DNA of 64,000 nucleotides. It comes from Bin80 sp026709335 (GTDB lineage Bacteria > Bacteroidota > Rhodothermia > Rhodothermales > Bin80). The position numbers and the translations under genes were made by a program. Shown piece by piece: positions 18,748-27,779 of this stretch. The notes beneath the pieces are model-generated. The model did no database searches and was not told where the DNA came from. It worked only from the letters and a program-made list of their open reading frames with translations. The stretch's first letter is position 1; every line of letters begins with the position of its first letter. The DNA lies in contig OZ241385.1 of the NCBI GenBank assembly GCA_965200825.1, positions 1,922,001 to 1,986,000 on the forward strand, read 5' to 3'.

Positions 18748-18754
18748 ATATTTG
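18747..18754 (+). promoter_or_regulatory. Candidate Bacteroidota -7 promoter element
   Basis: TATATTTG matches the TAnnTTTG consensus of Bacteroidota housekeeping promoters. It lies directly after the palindromic block. A weak TTTACG sits near the expected -33 position. It would drive the receptor / T9SS cargo / PorV operon. A chance match in this AT-rich stretch is possible. Confidence 0.4.
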
Positions 18755-18947
18755 CTTACTCACAAACCAAGGTGATTACATAATTACATTGTTACAACGG
18801 TAGCCAACTTTATTTACCGGTTTTCCTGGTGTGCATATCAGCATTCCGAACGCCAAACGGCGGAGTCCTTTCTTCGAGAGTTGACCGTTGTCCAGTTGCG
18901 CTGAATTCGCGCAAGAACTATTAACATCTAAATGCAGAGGTCCTATC

Positions 18948-21900
18948 ATGCTACGTAAATGGAATGTGCTTCTACTAATCTTATCAGTGTTGCCCGCAAC
19001 GGCACTTGCTCAGAACACCGGCAAAATTTCTGGGCAGATCACTGATGCAACCACAGGCGAAACACTGCCGGGTGCTTCGGTTGTCATTGTCGGAACCACC
19101 CTTGGTACCGCCGCTGATCTTGATGGTAATTACTTTATCATCGGTGTCCCTGTTGGTACCTATACTGTACAGGCTCAATTTGTCGGTTTTCAAACTCAAA
19201 CAACCGTGGGAGTTGAAATCAACGCAGGATATACTCGAGAATTGAATTTCGAGCTTCAGTCGGGTATTGAACTTGAAGAATTGGTCATCGAGTATGAGCG
19301 GCCATTGATTCAAAAAGATGCTGTTGGCGTCCCAAAAATTGTTGACGCCGAAGCAATCACTGCGCTTCCTGTTCGAGGTGCTGCCAATGTGGCGAAGATT
19401 CAGGCTGGTGTTGTCAGTAAGGAGGGATCCGGTACTCTGAATATCCGTGGAGGCCGCGGTGCCGAAGTTACATATTATGTCGACGGTGTTAAGGGCGGTT
19501 ACGGCGTTCCACAGGGTGCGGTGCAGCAGCAGGAAATGGTGATTGGAAGTATCAATGCCCGGTATGGAGATGCCATGAGTGGGATTATCAACATCACAAC
19601 CAAATCCGGGAGTGCTCAATTCTTTGGTTCAGTTGAGGCTCTATCCTCGTCACAATTCGATAAATTTGGCTACAATCTGGTCTCAGCGTCCATTGGTGGT
19701 CCGATTGTTGGAGACAAGCTCAGCTTCTTTGCAGCTGCTGAAATAGATCTTTCTGCAGACAGGGATCCGAGAAGTATTTCGACTGTTCATCTATCAGATG
19801 CTCAAATTCAGGACTTGTGGGATGCTCCAATGGGACTTTGGATCGAAACCGAGGGTACTAGATCCCTCGTAGGACTCCCGATTGGTCTTGCCGATGGAGC
19901 CAAACTTCGCGTTAACAACGACGGGACGCCTGACTTGAGTGATGGTGGCCTCTCTTTCAGTGATGGAACGTTTATTCAAGTTGCCGAAGCTAGTACTGTT
20001 GACCTTGATCTCGTCTCACGTGCAGAACAGTTGACCGAGTCAGATTTCACGAGGAGCCTCAAAAAGAACATGCGAGAAAATTTCAATCAGAGTTACAATG
20101 CGAACGTAACCTGGGATGTTCTCTCAAACGCGCGAATCAAAGTTGGAGGCACCTACAGAAACTTTACAGGTGATGGTTCCGCAACTTCAAGAGAAATTTT
20201 CTCTCCACAATCAGCAAGCGCCTACGATAACCATCGATATTCGGCCTTTGTAACATGGACCCAATATTTATCCAGTTCAACCTTCTATCAAATTCAGGCA
20301 AGCTGGAGAGGCTATTTCAACGAGAGCTATGATCCTCGTTTTGCCCGTCCAACCAAAGATGATCTCAGTGTACTTTGGTCTTATGCGGACATTGATCATC
20401 CAGTTCATGCATCGATTGCCGCATATAGAAATATTACCTACGTCGAAGAAACCAGGAAAAATCCAAGCGATGACACAGAAGTTACTGTACGGGTTCCGAC
20501 CTTTAACCGGAGATACGAGGATGGACTCCGTATCTCATCTGAGACGACTGCTGGACTCGTCGGGGTAATTGGTGGTGGACGAAACGGTTACAGCAAGAGC
20601 GACGGTAGCGTATATCGTGTGGCTGCATCTGCAACTACACAGATTGGATTGAATCAATTAGAATTTGGAGCGGAATATGAAACCAGTGTCGGACGTTCAT
20701 GGGGGTTTAGTGCGGAGAATGCTGCCCGGGTTTTTGCAGACGGGGATCCGGAGAATATTGATCCAAACGATACAAGCGTAAATTCAGCAGGATACACTCG
20801 CTTTGAAGATATCCCGACTCATCTCCTTCGCACTATAATGGGCGGCACTGGATACAATATACTCGGGAATCAAAAAGTGGACTCGGAGAATTTTTCGGGA
20901 TACCAAGATAACGATAAGAATAAGCCCGAAGAACATTATTACCAGGCACCTCACAAACCCATCTATTATGGTGCTTACGTTCAGGATAAGATTGAATTTC
21001 GGGATATTGTCCTGAATCTGGGACTCCGTGTGGACGTTTGGGATAACAACCGTCGAGTATATAAGGATAAGTATGCACGGCGTCCAATTGAACGTGCAGG
21101 AAATCTCGGTATCAGCCTTCCCACCGGAATCGGGACAGATTACGCAGTTTACTTCAGTGGAAGTGATGTCGTAGGATACCGGGACTTAGATGGCGGATTC
21201 TACGATGCAGATGGGAATCCGGCGAACGCAGGCGATATCCTATTGAATGGTCTTGTGAGACGTACAGGGTCCGTTGTTACCGAAGATATGTTTGAGGATT
21301 ATGTTCCTCAAGTCACATTGATGCCTAGAATTGGAGTCAGCTTCCCAATTACGGACCGTGCACTCTTCTTTGCCAGCTATGGTGTAGTGTCGAGGCGTCC
21401 GTCAACAGGATCAGCCGGGTTGGGATGCCTGACAGCAACTGCCTGTAACAACAATAATGGTTTGCTCCCGGAAAACACTACGAAATACGAACTTGGTTTC
21501 CGCCAGCGCTTGGGCGCTCGCCAAGCATTCACAGTTAGTGGCTTTTTCCATCAGATTAATAATCTGATTCAAATTCGGGATATCAGAGGCGCAAGCCCTG
21601 CCACATATTCGCGCTATGAAAACGTTGACTTTGGTACTGTCAAAGGTGTCGAATTTGACTACGATCTTCGTAGAACCCAAGGTGTCGCTTTACGCGCCAA
21701 TTATACATTGTCGTTTGCACAGGGTACAGGATCTGGTTCCAGAACCACCAGCTTCATAGTCTGGATTGACGAAACACCTCCAAACTTTATCAGCCCATTA
21801 GATTTTGATCAGCGCCACAAGATTAATGTGACTCTTGATTACAGTCTAGGTAAGGGAGAGGGACCCACATTGGTTGGAACAAAATTGTTGCAGAATTTTG

Positions 21901-22313
21901 GAATTAATTTGCTCTTTACCGCAGGGAGTGGATTTCCTTATACCGGTGCACGGGATCCGCTTCCTGTGAATGCTGCCCGTGCTCCTGTTCCGCGCGGCGG
22001 AATCAACGAAGATCGTTTGCCTTGGACAAATCGGCTTGACCTCAGAATCCAACGGCGCTTTAGTGTCCCGAGTGGAGGATCAATTACCGCATTTTTGTGG
22101 ATGCAAAATGTTCTGAATACGGTCAACGTTCAGGAAGTGTACAGATATTCTGGCCTTCCTGATGATGATGGCTTCCTCGCAACAGCCGGCGGAGCTCAGT
22201 TTATTGAATCTGCAAGCCCTGTATCGGAGACGCTATACAGATTCAGAAATCGTGACTTAAACAACTTTGGGCGTCCGAGACTTACACGCCTTGGAATTCG
22301 ATTTGATTTCTAA
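18948..22313 (+). CDS. TonB-dependent receptor with carboxypeptidase-regulatory-like domain
   Basis: A 1121-residue outer-membrane receptor. The frame extends back to a TTG at 18888, but the ATG at 18948 begins a good signal peptide (LRKWNVLLLILSVLPATALA). Residues about 23-110 are the carboxypeptidase-like beta-sandwich (GKISGQITDATTGETLPGAS). The plug follows (LPVRGAANVAKIQAG, LNIRGGRGAEVTYYVDG, NARYGDAMSGIINI). The rest is a beta-barrel ending in a strand with terminal Phe (LGIRFDF). It takes up an unknown substrate using TonB energy. No SusD partner is present; the next genes are a T9SS cargo and a PorV-like barrel, as in the second operon at 36,247-42,510. Confidence 0.93.
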   Translation: MLRKWNVLLLILSVLPATALAQNTGKISGQITDATTGETLPGASVVIVGTTLGTAADLDGNYFIIGVPVGTYTVQAQFVGFQTQTTVGVEINAGYTRELNFELQSGIELEELVIEYERPLIQKDAVGVPKIVDAEAITALPVRGAANVAKIQAGVVSKEGSGTLNIRGGRGAEVTYYVDGVKGGYGVPQGAVQQQEMVIGSINARYGDAMSGIINITTKSGSAQFFGSVEALSSSQFDKFGYNLVSASIGGPIVGDKLSFFAAAEIDLSADRDPRSISTVHLSDAQIQDLWDAPMGLWIETEGTRSLVGLPIGLADGAKLRVNNDGTPDLSDGGLSFSDGTFIQVAEASTVDLDLVSRAEQLTESDFTRSLKKNMRENFNQSYNANVTWDVLSNARIKVGGTYRNFTGDGSATSREIFSPQSASAYDNHRYSAFVTWTQYLSSSTFYQIQASWRGYFNESYDPRFARPTKDDLSVLWSYADIDHPVHASIAAYRNITYVEETRKNPSDDTEVTVRVPTFNRRYEDGLRISSETTAGLVGVIGGGRNGYSKSDGSVYRVAASATTQIGLNQLEFGAEYETSVGRSWGFSAENAARVFADGDPENIDPNDTSVNSAGYTRFEDIPTHLLRTIMGGTGYNILGNQKVDSENFSGYQDNDKNKPEEHYYQAPHKPIYYGAYVQDKIEFRDIVLNLGLRVDVWDNNRRVYKDKYARRPIERAGNLGISLPTGIGTDYAVYFSGSDVVGYRDLDGGFYDADGNPANAGDILLNGLVRRTGSVVTEDMFEDYVPQVTLMPRIGVSFPITDRALFFASYGVVSRRPSTGSAGLGCLTATACNNNNGLLPENTTKYELGFRQRLGARQAFTVSGFFHQINNLIQIRDIRGASPATYSRYENVDFGTVKGVEFDYDLRRTQGVALRANYTLSFAQGTGSGSRTTSFIVWIDETPPNFISPLDFDQRHKINVTLDYSLGKGEGPTLVGTKLLQNFGINLLFTAGSGFPYTGARDPLPVNAARAPVPRGGINEDRLPWTNRLDLRIQRRFSVPSGGSITAFLWMQNVLNTVNVQEVYRYSGLPDDDGFLATAGGAQFIESASPVSETLYRFRNRDLNNFGRPRLTRLGIRFDF

Positions 22314-22328
22314 CAAAAACAGGTAGAT

Positions 22329-22364
22329 CAGGGCCCTCTCAGAGGGCCCTGGGTCACCCTTTTT
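22329..22364 (+). terminator. Hairpin with T run between the receptor and T9SS cargo genes
   Basis: Arms 22329-22338 and 22342-22351 (CAGGGCCCTC/GAGGGCCCTG) form a perfect 10-bp GC-rich stem with a three-base loop. CACCCTTTTT follows within 13 bases. It lies 16 bases after the receptor stop and 19 bases before the next start. The T run is a little distant, so it may be a partial terminator that lowers downstream expression, or an RNA-stabilising stem. Confidence 0.65.
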
Positions 22365-22382
22365 ATTTGACAACGAAACAAA

Positions 22383-25300
22383 ATGATCAAAAAAAACTGT
22401 TTACTTGTACTGGCTCTTTTGACTGCGTTAGGAGTCGGATCAGTATTTGAAGCACAGGCACAGGTGGGAACCTGCAGGGCAGCGCTTGGCGAATCCTACC
22501 TCGACATCAACAATGTCCGTGCCCGTATCCTGAACAACGGAAACCTGTTCTGGCGGGGAAGCCCTCATGTGTACAATGTTCCAAAAGGTGGAGGAGCCCA
22601 GGCAATTTTCGCCGGCGGAATCTGGATTGGCGGGTATGTAGGAGGCCAATTACGTGTCGCTGCCGCTCGCTATGGTAATTACCATTTCTGGGCTGGCCCT
22701 ATTGATGATAACGGGAATCCCCCGGCGGACTGCTCTCAATTTGACCGCCTCTACAAGGTAAGTATTGATGACATCCAGGACTATGAAGCTACCGGTGTCA
22801 CAACTCCTGACCTTCGTGACTGGCCTACAGGGTTGGGAGCTCCTACCTATGCACCTCCTGGGAACGGCTTAGACGATGATGGAGATGGAGAGGTTGACGA
22901 AGCAGGAGAGACCATTTTTCTCCTGGATCAGCCCCTTGCACAGCGAGGCTCCCGTGTGATTGACCTGGCAGGAGGAGAACGTCCTGCAATTTTGGGCGAT
23001 CAGTCCATCTGGTGGGTCATGAACGACCGTGGCAACGAACATAGAGGAGCAGCTTCTCCTCCCATCGGAGTTGAAGTGCATGTTACAGCATTCGCATTCA
23101 GGACCGCTGGCGATATTGGGAATACAACCTTTTACCGATATAACATCTATTACAAAGGAAATTCTCCGTTCACGGACGTCCATTTAGCTATTTTCTCTGA
23201 CCCCGACCTTGGAAACTACCAGGATGACTGGGTTGGATCCGATACTACCTTGGGCGTTGGGTATGTGTGGAACTCGGATAATGAGGATGAAGGATCGGAT
23301 GGCTATGGCACCCCTGCTCCTGCCGCGGGATATGATTTTTTCCAGGGCCCCGTCGTCCCATCTCCCGGAGACTCTGCCAAGGTGGACGGAGAATGGATTC
23401 CTGATTTCAGAAACCTTGATATGACTTCCTTTACCTTCTACAACAATGGTGGTGGGGTTACGGAGGATCCATCTAGTGCCATGGACCACTATAACTATAT
23501 GCGCGGGAATTGGAAAGATGGGAAGTGCATCACAGAAGGTGGGAATGGCCGAGATTTCTCTGAAGATTGTACTGCCTACATGTTTCCGGGAGATCCTGGA
23601 AGCAACGACAGTAACTGTCAATACTGGTCAGAGTGCAACTCTGACGGCGCAGGGACGGATATTGAAGCTGCCGATCGACGCTTTGTGATGGGAACCGGAC
23701 CGTTTACGATCAATCCCAATGATTTTCAGCAGATTGTTTATGGATTGATCTGGGCTCAAGGAGTTGACAACTTTGATTCCGTCCAGAAGCTCAAGGGCGC
23801 AAGTGCTCTTGCTCAGGCTGCGTATGATATCAACTTCGATCTTCCTTCTCCTCCCGCAGCCCCACTGGTTACAGCAACTCCGAGGGATGGAGGAGCCATA
23901 CTGGAATGGACGAACTCCCCTCAGTCAAATAATTTCCTCGAGACCTATCGGGTTGAAGACCCCTTTGCACCCGCCAATAACAATGCTGTGGTGTTTGAGG
24001 GATACGAAGTAATTCAATATAACAACCCCCTGGATCAGATTGGGACTACCATTGCCGTCTATGACGTGGTGAATGGCATTACGCGCGTTATTGATGGCCT
24101 GCAATTGATCATTCCTAATCCCGCTGACCCTGATGGTCCCGGGCTTATTCAAGAGCCTCAGACCGTTGTCGCCAATGGGACCGATTCAGGTGTCCAGAAC
24201 TACCATGTTGCGAATGGACTTACCAATTACACGACCTACTACTTCGGGATTCAGGCGTATGCACAAAATGATGACAATCCCGGTCGTAAGATCTTTCGGG
24301 GACCCATCACGCGCATAGAGGTAACCCCAACTAAATCGACGCAGGAAATTCCGGAGGCCGCGATAACCGCATTTGAAACTACCGCTGATCCAGATTTCGT
24401 GGGCGAACTGAAAGGGATTGGAGATGGGTTCGTCCACGCGGATGTAGTCAATCCCTCTGCCATCAAGGAGGCTACCTACTCCGTTGAATTTTATGAGCGG
24501 GCCATTCCCGGAAAAAGGGCATCAGAGACAATCAGTCAACCTGACAAGGATGAAGTTGACCCACTTAACTCACCATTGATAGCAGCACGAAAAAGCGCGG
24601 ACTCCCAAGATGATACAAAGGTTATCACCTATGATATCAAAAGAGACGGCGATTTAATCTTCGATGGCAAGTCAATTGACTATGCCGCACCTCAGCGCGA
24701 TGACGTCATGGTGCTTGATGGGCTTCTGTTTACCATTCGTGGACCTGATCCTGGCTACAAGGATTTTCAAGTGGTAGCGAACGCTTCGGGACCTGTAGAC
24801 CCTCCTGCCTATGCTGCAATCACATGGAACAATTTCCCCAATCCTAGAGGGGTTGGACTGAATAGGGGGTATCAGCAATCTACCAATAATTCCATCTGGA
24901 TGATTCATGCAGGAGGTGCAGCACAGCCCTTCTCATCCTTTGTTGCACGAAGCACACGTGATGGAGGAAATCTCCCCAGAATAGGAATTAACGATTATGA
25001 GATGCGCTTTACTGATCGTTGTGTTAGTCAGATGGATGGAGTAATAGCACTTGATGACTGCCTGGGATTCCGTGGGTTTGAAGATGGGGCATTGTTTGAA
25101 GTTCCCTTTGAGCTTTGGGACACGGGAGTATCAACTCCAGATGATCCCTCCGATGATGTAAGACTGGTTGCAGTGGTTTGTGAAGCTGCCTGTGGCGCTG
25201 GAGCACAGCAAGGCGTCTTCGACATAGGCGGTGACCACCCTGCCTCAGGCGCCGCGAATGATCCCTTCACAGATTGGGTCTACTTTTATCGGCCAAGTGA

Positions 25301-25874
25301 CATCACCCCAGGCCAGAGCGGACGTGATCGTTATCTCAGCGGAGAGGATGGTGTTGGAATCTCAGAAGTACTTGCCCGAATTGTTCTTGTGGGATGGAAT
25401 ATTGGGACTGCCCCTCCGTACAATCCCGCCTTGCCAGAGTCGGGTACTGTATTTCGGTTTATTACGAATAAACCGAATCAGCCCGAAGCTGTCTTCAGCT
25501 TCTCTACTGAAGGGTATGCCCCAGGGGAATTCAGTGATGCTGACAAGCTACTTCGCTTGGAAGACATTGGTATTGTACCAAACCCTTACAAAGGAGCATC
25601 CTCTTATGAGGTGAGTCAGCTTTCTGATGAAGTACGCTTTACGAATCTTCCCGATGTTGCAACGATTCGTATATTCACGCTGAATGGCACACTCATCAAG
25701 ACCATCAACAAGCAATCACCGGGGATCGCAACAATTCCTTGGAATTTGACCACAGATGAGAATTTGCCCATCGCGAGTGGAATGTACTTGATTAACGTTG
25801 AAGTACCCGACGTAGGGTCTCATACGATTAAGTTTGCCGTAGTAAAGAAACGCATCCAGTTGAATGTGTACTAA
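22383..25874 (+). CDS. Large secreted protein with T9SS sorting domain
   Basis: An 1163-residue exported protein with signal peptide (LLVLALLTALGVGSVFEAQA). The middle has a fibronectin-III-like stretch (about 500-660: PPAAPLVTATPRDGGAILEW). It also carries acidic calcium-type loops (DDDGDGEVDE) and paired Cys that may form disulfides. The last ~90 residues are a T9SS type A sorting domain: IVPNPYKG, then TIRIFTLNGTLIKTI, then SGMYLINVEV and KFAVVKK. It is the cargo-like partner of the receptor upstream and the PorV-like barrel 56 bases downstream. The 37,258-39,381 protein holds the same place in the second operon. Substrate or ligand unknown. Confidence 0.88.
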   Translation: MIKKNCLLVLALLTALGVGSVFEAQAQVGTCRAALGESYLDINNVRARILNNGNLFWRGSPHVYNVPKGGGAQAIFAGGIWIGGYVGGQLRVAAARYGNYHFWAGPIDDNGNPPADCSQFDRLYKVSIDDIQDYEATGVTTPDLRDWPTGLGAPTYAPPGNGLDDDGDGEVDEAGETIFLLDQPLAQRGSRVIDLAGGERPAILGDQSIWWVMNDRGNEHRGAASPPIGVEVHVTAFAFRTAGDIGNTTFYRYNIYYKGNSPFTDVHLAIFSDPDLGNYQDDWVGSDTTLGVGYVWNSDNEDEGSDGYGTPAPAAGYDFFQGPVVPSPGDSAKVDGEWIPDFRNLDMTSFTFYNNGGGVTEDPSSAMDHYNYMRGNWKDGKCITEGGNGRDFSEDCTAYMFPGDPGSNDSNCQYWSECNSDGAGTDIEAADRRFVMGTGPFTINPNDFQQIVYGLIWAQGVDNFDSVQKLKGASALAQAAYDINFDLPSPPAAPLVTATPRDGGAILEWTNSPQSNNFLETYRVEDPFAPANNNAVVFEGYEVIQYNNPLDQIGTTIAVYDVVNGITRVIDGLQLIIPNPADPDGPGLIQEPQTVVANGTDSGVQNYHVANGLTNYTTYYFGIQAYAQNDDNPGRKIFRGPITRIEVTPTKSTQEIPEAAITAFETTADPDFVGELKGIGDGFVHADVVNPSAIKEATYSVEFYERAIPGKRASETISQPDKDEVDPLNSPLIAARKSADSQDDTKVITYDIKRDGDLIFDGKSIDYAAPQRDDVMVLDGLLFTIRGPDPGYKDFQVVANASGPVDPPAYAAITWNNFPNPRGVGLNRGYQQSTNNSIWMIHAGGAAQPFSSFVARSTRDGGNLPRIGINDYEMRFTDRCVSQMDGVIALDDCLGFRGFEDGALFEVPFELWDTGVSTPDDPSDDVRLVAVVCEAACGAGAQQGVFDIGGDHPASGAANDPFTDWVYFYRPSDITPGQSGRDRYLSGEDGVGISEVLARIVLVGWNIGTAPPYNPALPESGTVFRFITNKPNQPEAVFSFSTEGYAPGEFSDADKLLRLEDIGIVPNPYKGASSYEVSQLSDEVRFTNLPDVATIRIFTLNGTLIKTINKQSPGIATIPWNLTTDENLPIASGMYLINVEVPDVGSHTIKFAVVKKRIQLNVY

Positions 25875-25930
25875 GGATATTGTTCGGCCAACGACCGTAT
25901 CCATAGAACAATAAAACACAACGTAAAGAC

Positions 25931-27025
25931 ATGAAAACTTACAAACATTTTATTCAGCTGAGTGCTGGAATCATGGCCGTATTAAGCCTCTCGGTTTTGC
26001 CCTCAAGCTTCGTATTTGCCCAAGAGGGGGCGAGTCAGCTTGGTGGAGGTATTGATCAGCCAAACACAAATCGTGCAGGTACCAGTGGTGCTGCAGAATT
26101 ACTGGTCCCTCTGACTGCACGGTACAGTGCACTTGGAGGAGCTACAACCAGTGTCCTTGCAGGAATGAATGGACTTGAAGCACTCTATGCAAACCCTGCC
26201 GGTTTGACCAATAATCAGAGTACTTCTGCATTATTCAGTCGACTCCAGTACGTTGCAGATATCGGAGTCAACTATTTTGGATTGGCACAGCGCTTTGGCG
26301 ATAATAATCTTGCCCTCACCATCGCAGCGTGGGATATGGGGGAGCTTTACCGTCAAACAGAAGCCAATCCGGAAAAATCGGACGACGCTACCTTTCGCGT
26401 TTCGTTCATTAATGTTGGACTTACTTACGCACGGACGCTCACAGATCGTATCTCTGCCGGAGCAACCATCAAGGTTGTCAATGAATCTATCGATGACCTA
26501 ACAGCTACCGGAATCATCTTTGATGCCGGAATGACTTATGTCGTTGGTGAATCGGGATTACGCCTTGGTGTAGCACTTAAAAATGTCGGCAATGAACTTC
26601 AATTCTCTGGAACAGGCTTAGGGCGTCAAGTGCAACTTCCGGATCAACAGAGAGACGCAAGTGTAAACACAGTCCAGCTGGAGTCCGAAGGAGTTCAGTA
26701 CCCCACCCTCCTGAATTTTGGTGTTGCATATGAGCGTAGCATCACTTCGAATTCTTCCGTCACTCTGCTCGGAAACTTCCGATCCAACAGCTTTGAGGAT
26801 GACGACTTCAGTGGAGCCGTTGAACTTGGCTACGGTAATCTGCTTTATCTCCGTGGGGGGTATGAATACAGCAGAGAGAATAACGTGACCTTTTACAAGG
26901 GTTATTCCTTTGGCGCTGGATTACAATTTCAGGTGGCCGGTACGGATTTAGCAATCGATTATTCGCTCCTTCCAACGGATTACTTTGATAATATTCAGTT
27001 TATAACTGCCTCTGTCCAGTTATAG
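25931..27025 (+). CDS. PorV/PorQ family outer-membrane barrel
   Basis: A 364-residue protein with signal peptide (ending SSFVFA, then QEGAS). The family start is present: AAELLVPLTARYSALGGA, then LYANPAGL, followed by alternating amphipathic strands and a terminal beta strand (FITASVQL). PorV shuttles T9SS cargo from the translocon to the cell-surface attachment complex, and PorQ is a related component. It is the last gene of the operon and is followed by a strong terminator at 27045-27082. Its operon position suggests a barrel dedicated to the adjacent cargo, though that is inference. Confidence 0.85.
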   Translation: MKTYKHFIQLSAGIMAVLSLSVLPSSFVFAQEGASQLGGGIDQPNTNRAGTSGAAELLVPLTARYSALGGATTSVLAGMNGLEALYANPAGLTNNQSTSALFSRLQYVADIGVNYFGLAQRFGDNNLALTIAAWDMGELYRQTEANPEKSDDATFRVSFINVGLTYARTLTDRISAGATIKVVNESIDDLTATGIIFDAGMTYVVGESGLRLGVALKNVGNELQFSGTGLGRQVQLPDQQRDASVNTVQLESEGVQYPTLLNFGVAYERSITSNSSVTLLGNFRSNSFEDDDFSGAVELGYGNLLYLRGGYEYSRENNVTFYKGYSFGAGLQFQVAGTDLAIDYSLLPTDYFDNIQFITASVQL

Positions 27026-27044
27026 AGACAATTATTGCGTTATG

Positions 27045-27082
27045 AGGGGGGAAGGCTGCTCGCCAGTTTTCCCCCCTTTTTT
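27045..27082 (+). terminator. Intrinsic terminator ending the first receptor operon
   Basis: AGGGGGGAA (27045-27053) pairs with TTCCCCCCT (27069-27077) around a 15-base loop and runs straight into TTTTTT. It begins 20 bases after the PorV-like stop. Confidence 0.8.
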
Positions 27083-27114
27083 GTTTCTTCGAAAGCAAAC
27101 CTGCCTGATAGAAT

Positions 27115-27149
27115 TCACATAAGATTCCTTGGCAATGAATCTTATGTGA
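27115..27149. repeat. Perfect 13-bp inverted repeat, 9-base loop
   Basis: TCACATAAGATTC (27115-27127) pairs exactly with GAATCTTATGTGA (27137-27149). No T run follows on either strand close by. It lies 33 bases after the operon terminator. Confidence 0.7.
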
Positions 27150-27251
27150 CGCCGTATTTACACGCCAACAACAATGCCTATAATGACTACTAGCCAAAGC
27201 ACACCCTCTAGATCTGTAACGAGGCAGAATTTCTAATCAAGTGATTTCAAA

Positions 27252-27359
27252 ATGGGTTTTCTAAGAGATCTCTATTTAGCGCAGAAAATCTCGCGGGAGT
27301 ACTACCGAACTTATTTTCTCAAAGGAATATACAAAGCAAGAACAGTGTCAGAAGCGTAA
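27252..27359 (+). CDS. Possible small protein, 35 residues
   Basis: An ATG frame encodes MGFLRDLYLAQKISREYYRT and 15 more residues ending RTVSEA. The composition is protein-like: charged, with regularly spaced Tyr and Leu that would suit an amphipathic helix. There is no Shine-Dalgarno site, no recognised family and no close neighbour. It could be a chance frame or the front end of a decayed gene. Confidence 0.2.
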   Translation: MGFLRDLYLAQKISREYYRTYFLKGIYKARTVSEA

Positions 27360-27387
27360 CGAGAAGAGTGAAAAATATATTGATCCT

Positions 27388-27423
27388 TCAGCCATTTATG
27401 TGAATCCAATCATAAATGGCTGA
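27388..27423. repeat. Perfect 13-bp inverted repeat, 10-base loop
   Basis: TCAGCCATTTATG (27388-27400) pairs exactly with CATAAATGGCTGA (27411-27423). It has the same geometry as the stem-loop at 27115-27149, 240 bases upstream, but an unrelated sequence. No T run follows. Confidence 0.7.
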
Positions 27424-27779
27424 CATCCACTTTTCAGGGTGAACCTGCGGCGGTTCGAGCGAGTGTCAAATGCGGAGATAGATTTTAGCACTGTTGTAAC
27501 GCATTTTTGATTAACCCATATAGCTACGAATCCTTCGTAAATCCTGCTCGAGGAATGATAACTTATCCACACCAGATCATAGAGAGATGTGTTTCTGCTG
27601 AAAGCCACTTTCGTAATCACGAAGAGAAGAATAACACATCTTTCAGTTTTCTTTGATCTGCATATTCAGCATATTCTCGTAGATTGTTAACTTTAGATAT
27701 CGGCACATCCTGTAGTTACCAAGTACTCTTGAACGGTGGCGCACCATATAGTCAGGACCGGATAGCCAAAATTTGAGGC

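Larger units (their letters stand above)
18310..18947. other. Long non-coding region upstream of the first receptor operon
   Basis: About 640 bases. A minus-strand frame at 18395-18634 (79 residues) has a plausible composition but no recognised motif and an internal perfect palindrome. The second half is AT-rich and carries nested inverted repeats (18668-18747) and a Bacteroidota-type promoter element (18747-18754), listed separately. The 5' leader to the ATG at 18948 would be about 190 bases. Confidence 0.55.
27026..27779. other. Long intergenic region with two stem-loops
   Basis: About 750 bases between the receptor operon and the cytochrome pair. It holds the terminator, two 13-bp perfect inverted repeats (listed separately) and a small frame at 27252-27359. 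A 74-residue minus-strand frame at 27396-27620 has no recognised features. No tRNA-like cloverleaf was found. Confidence 0.5.
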
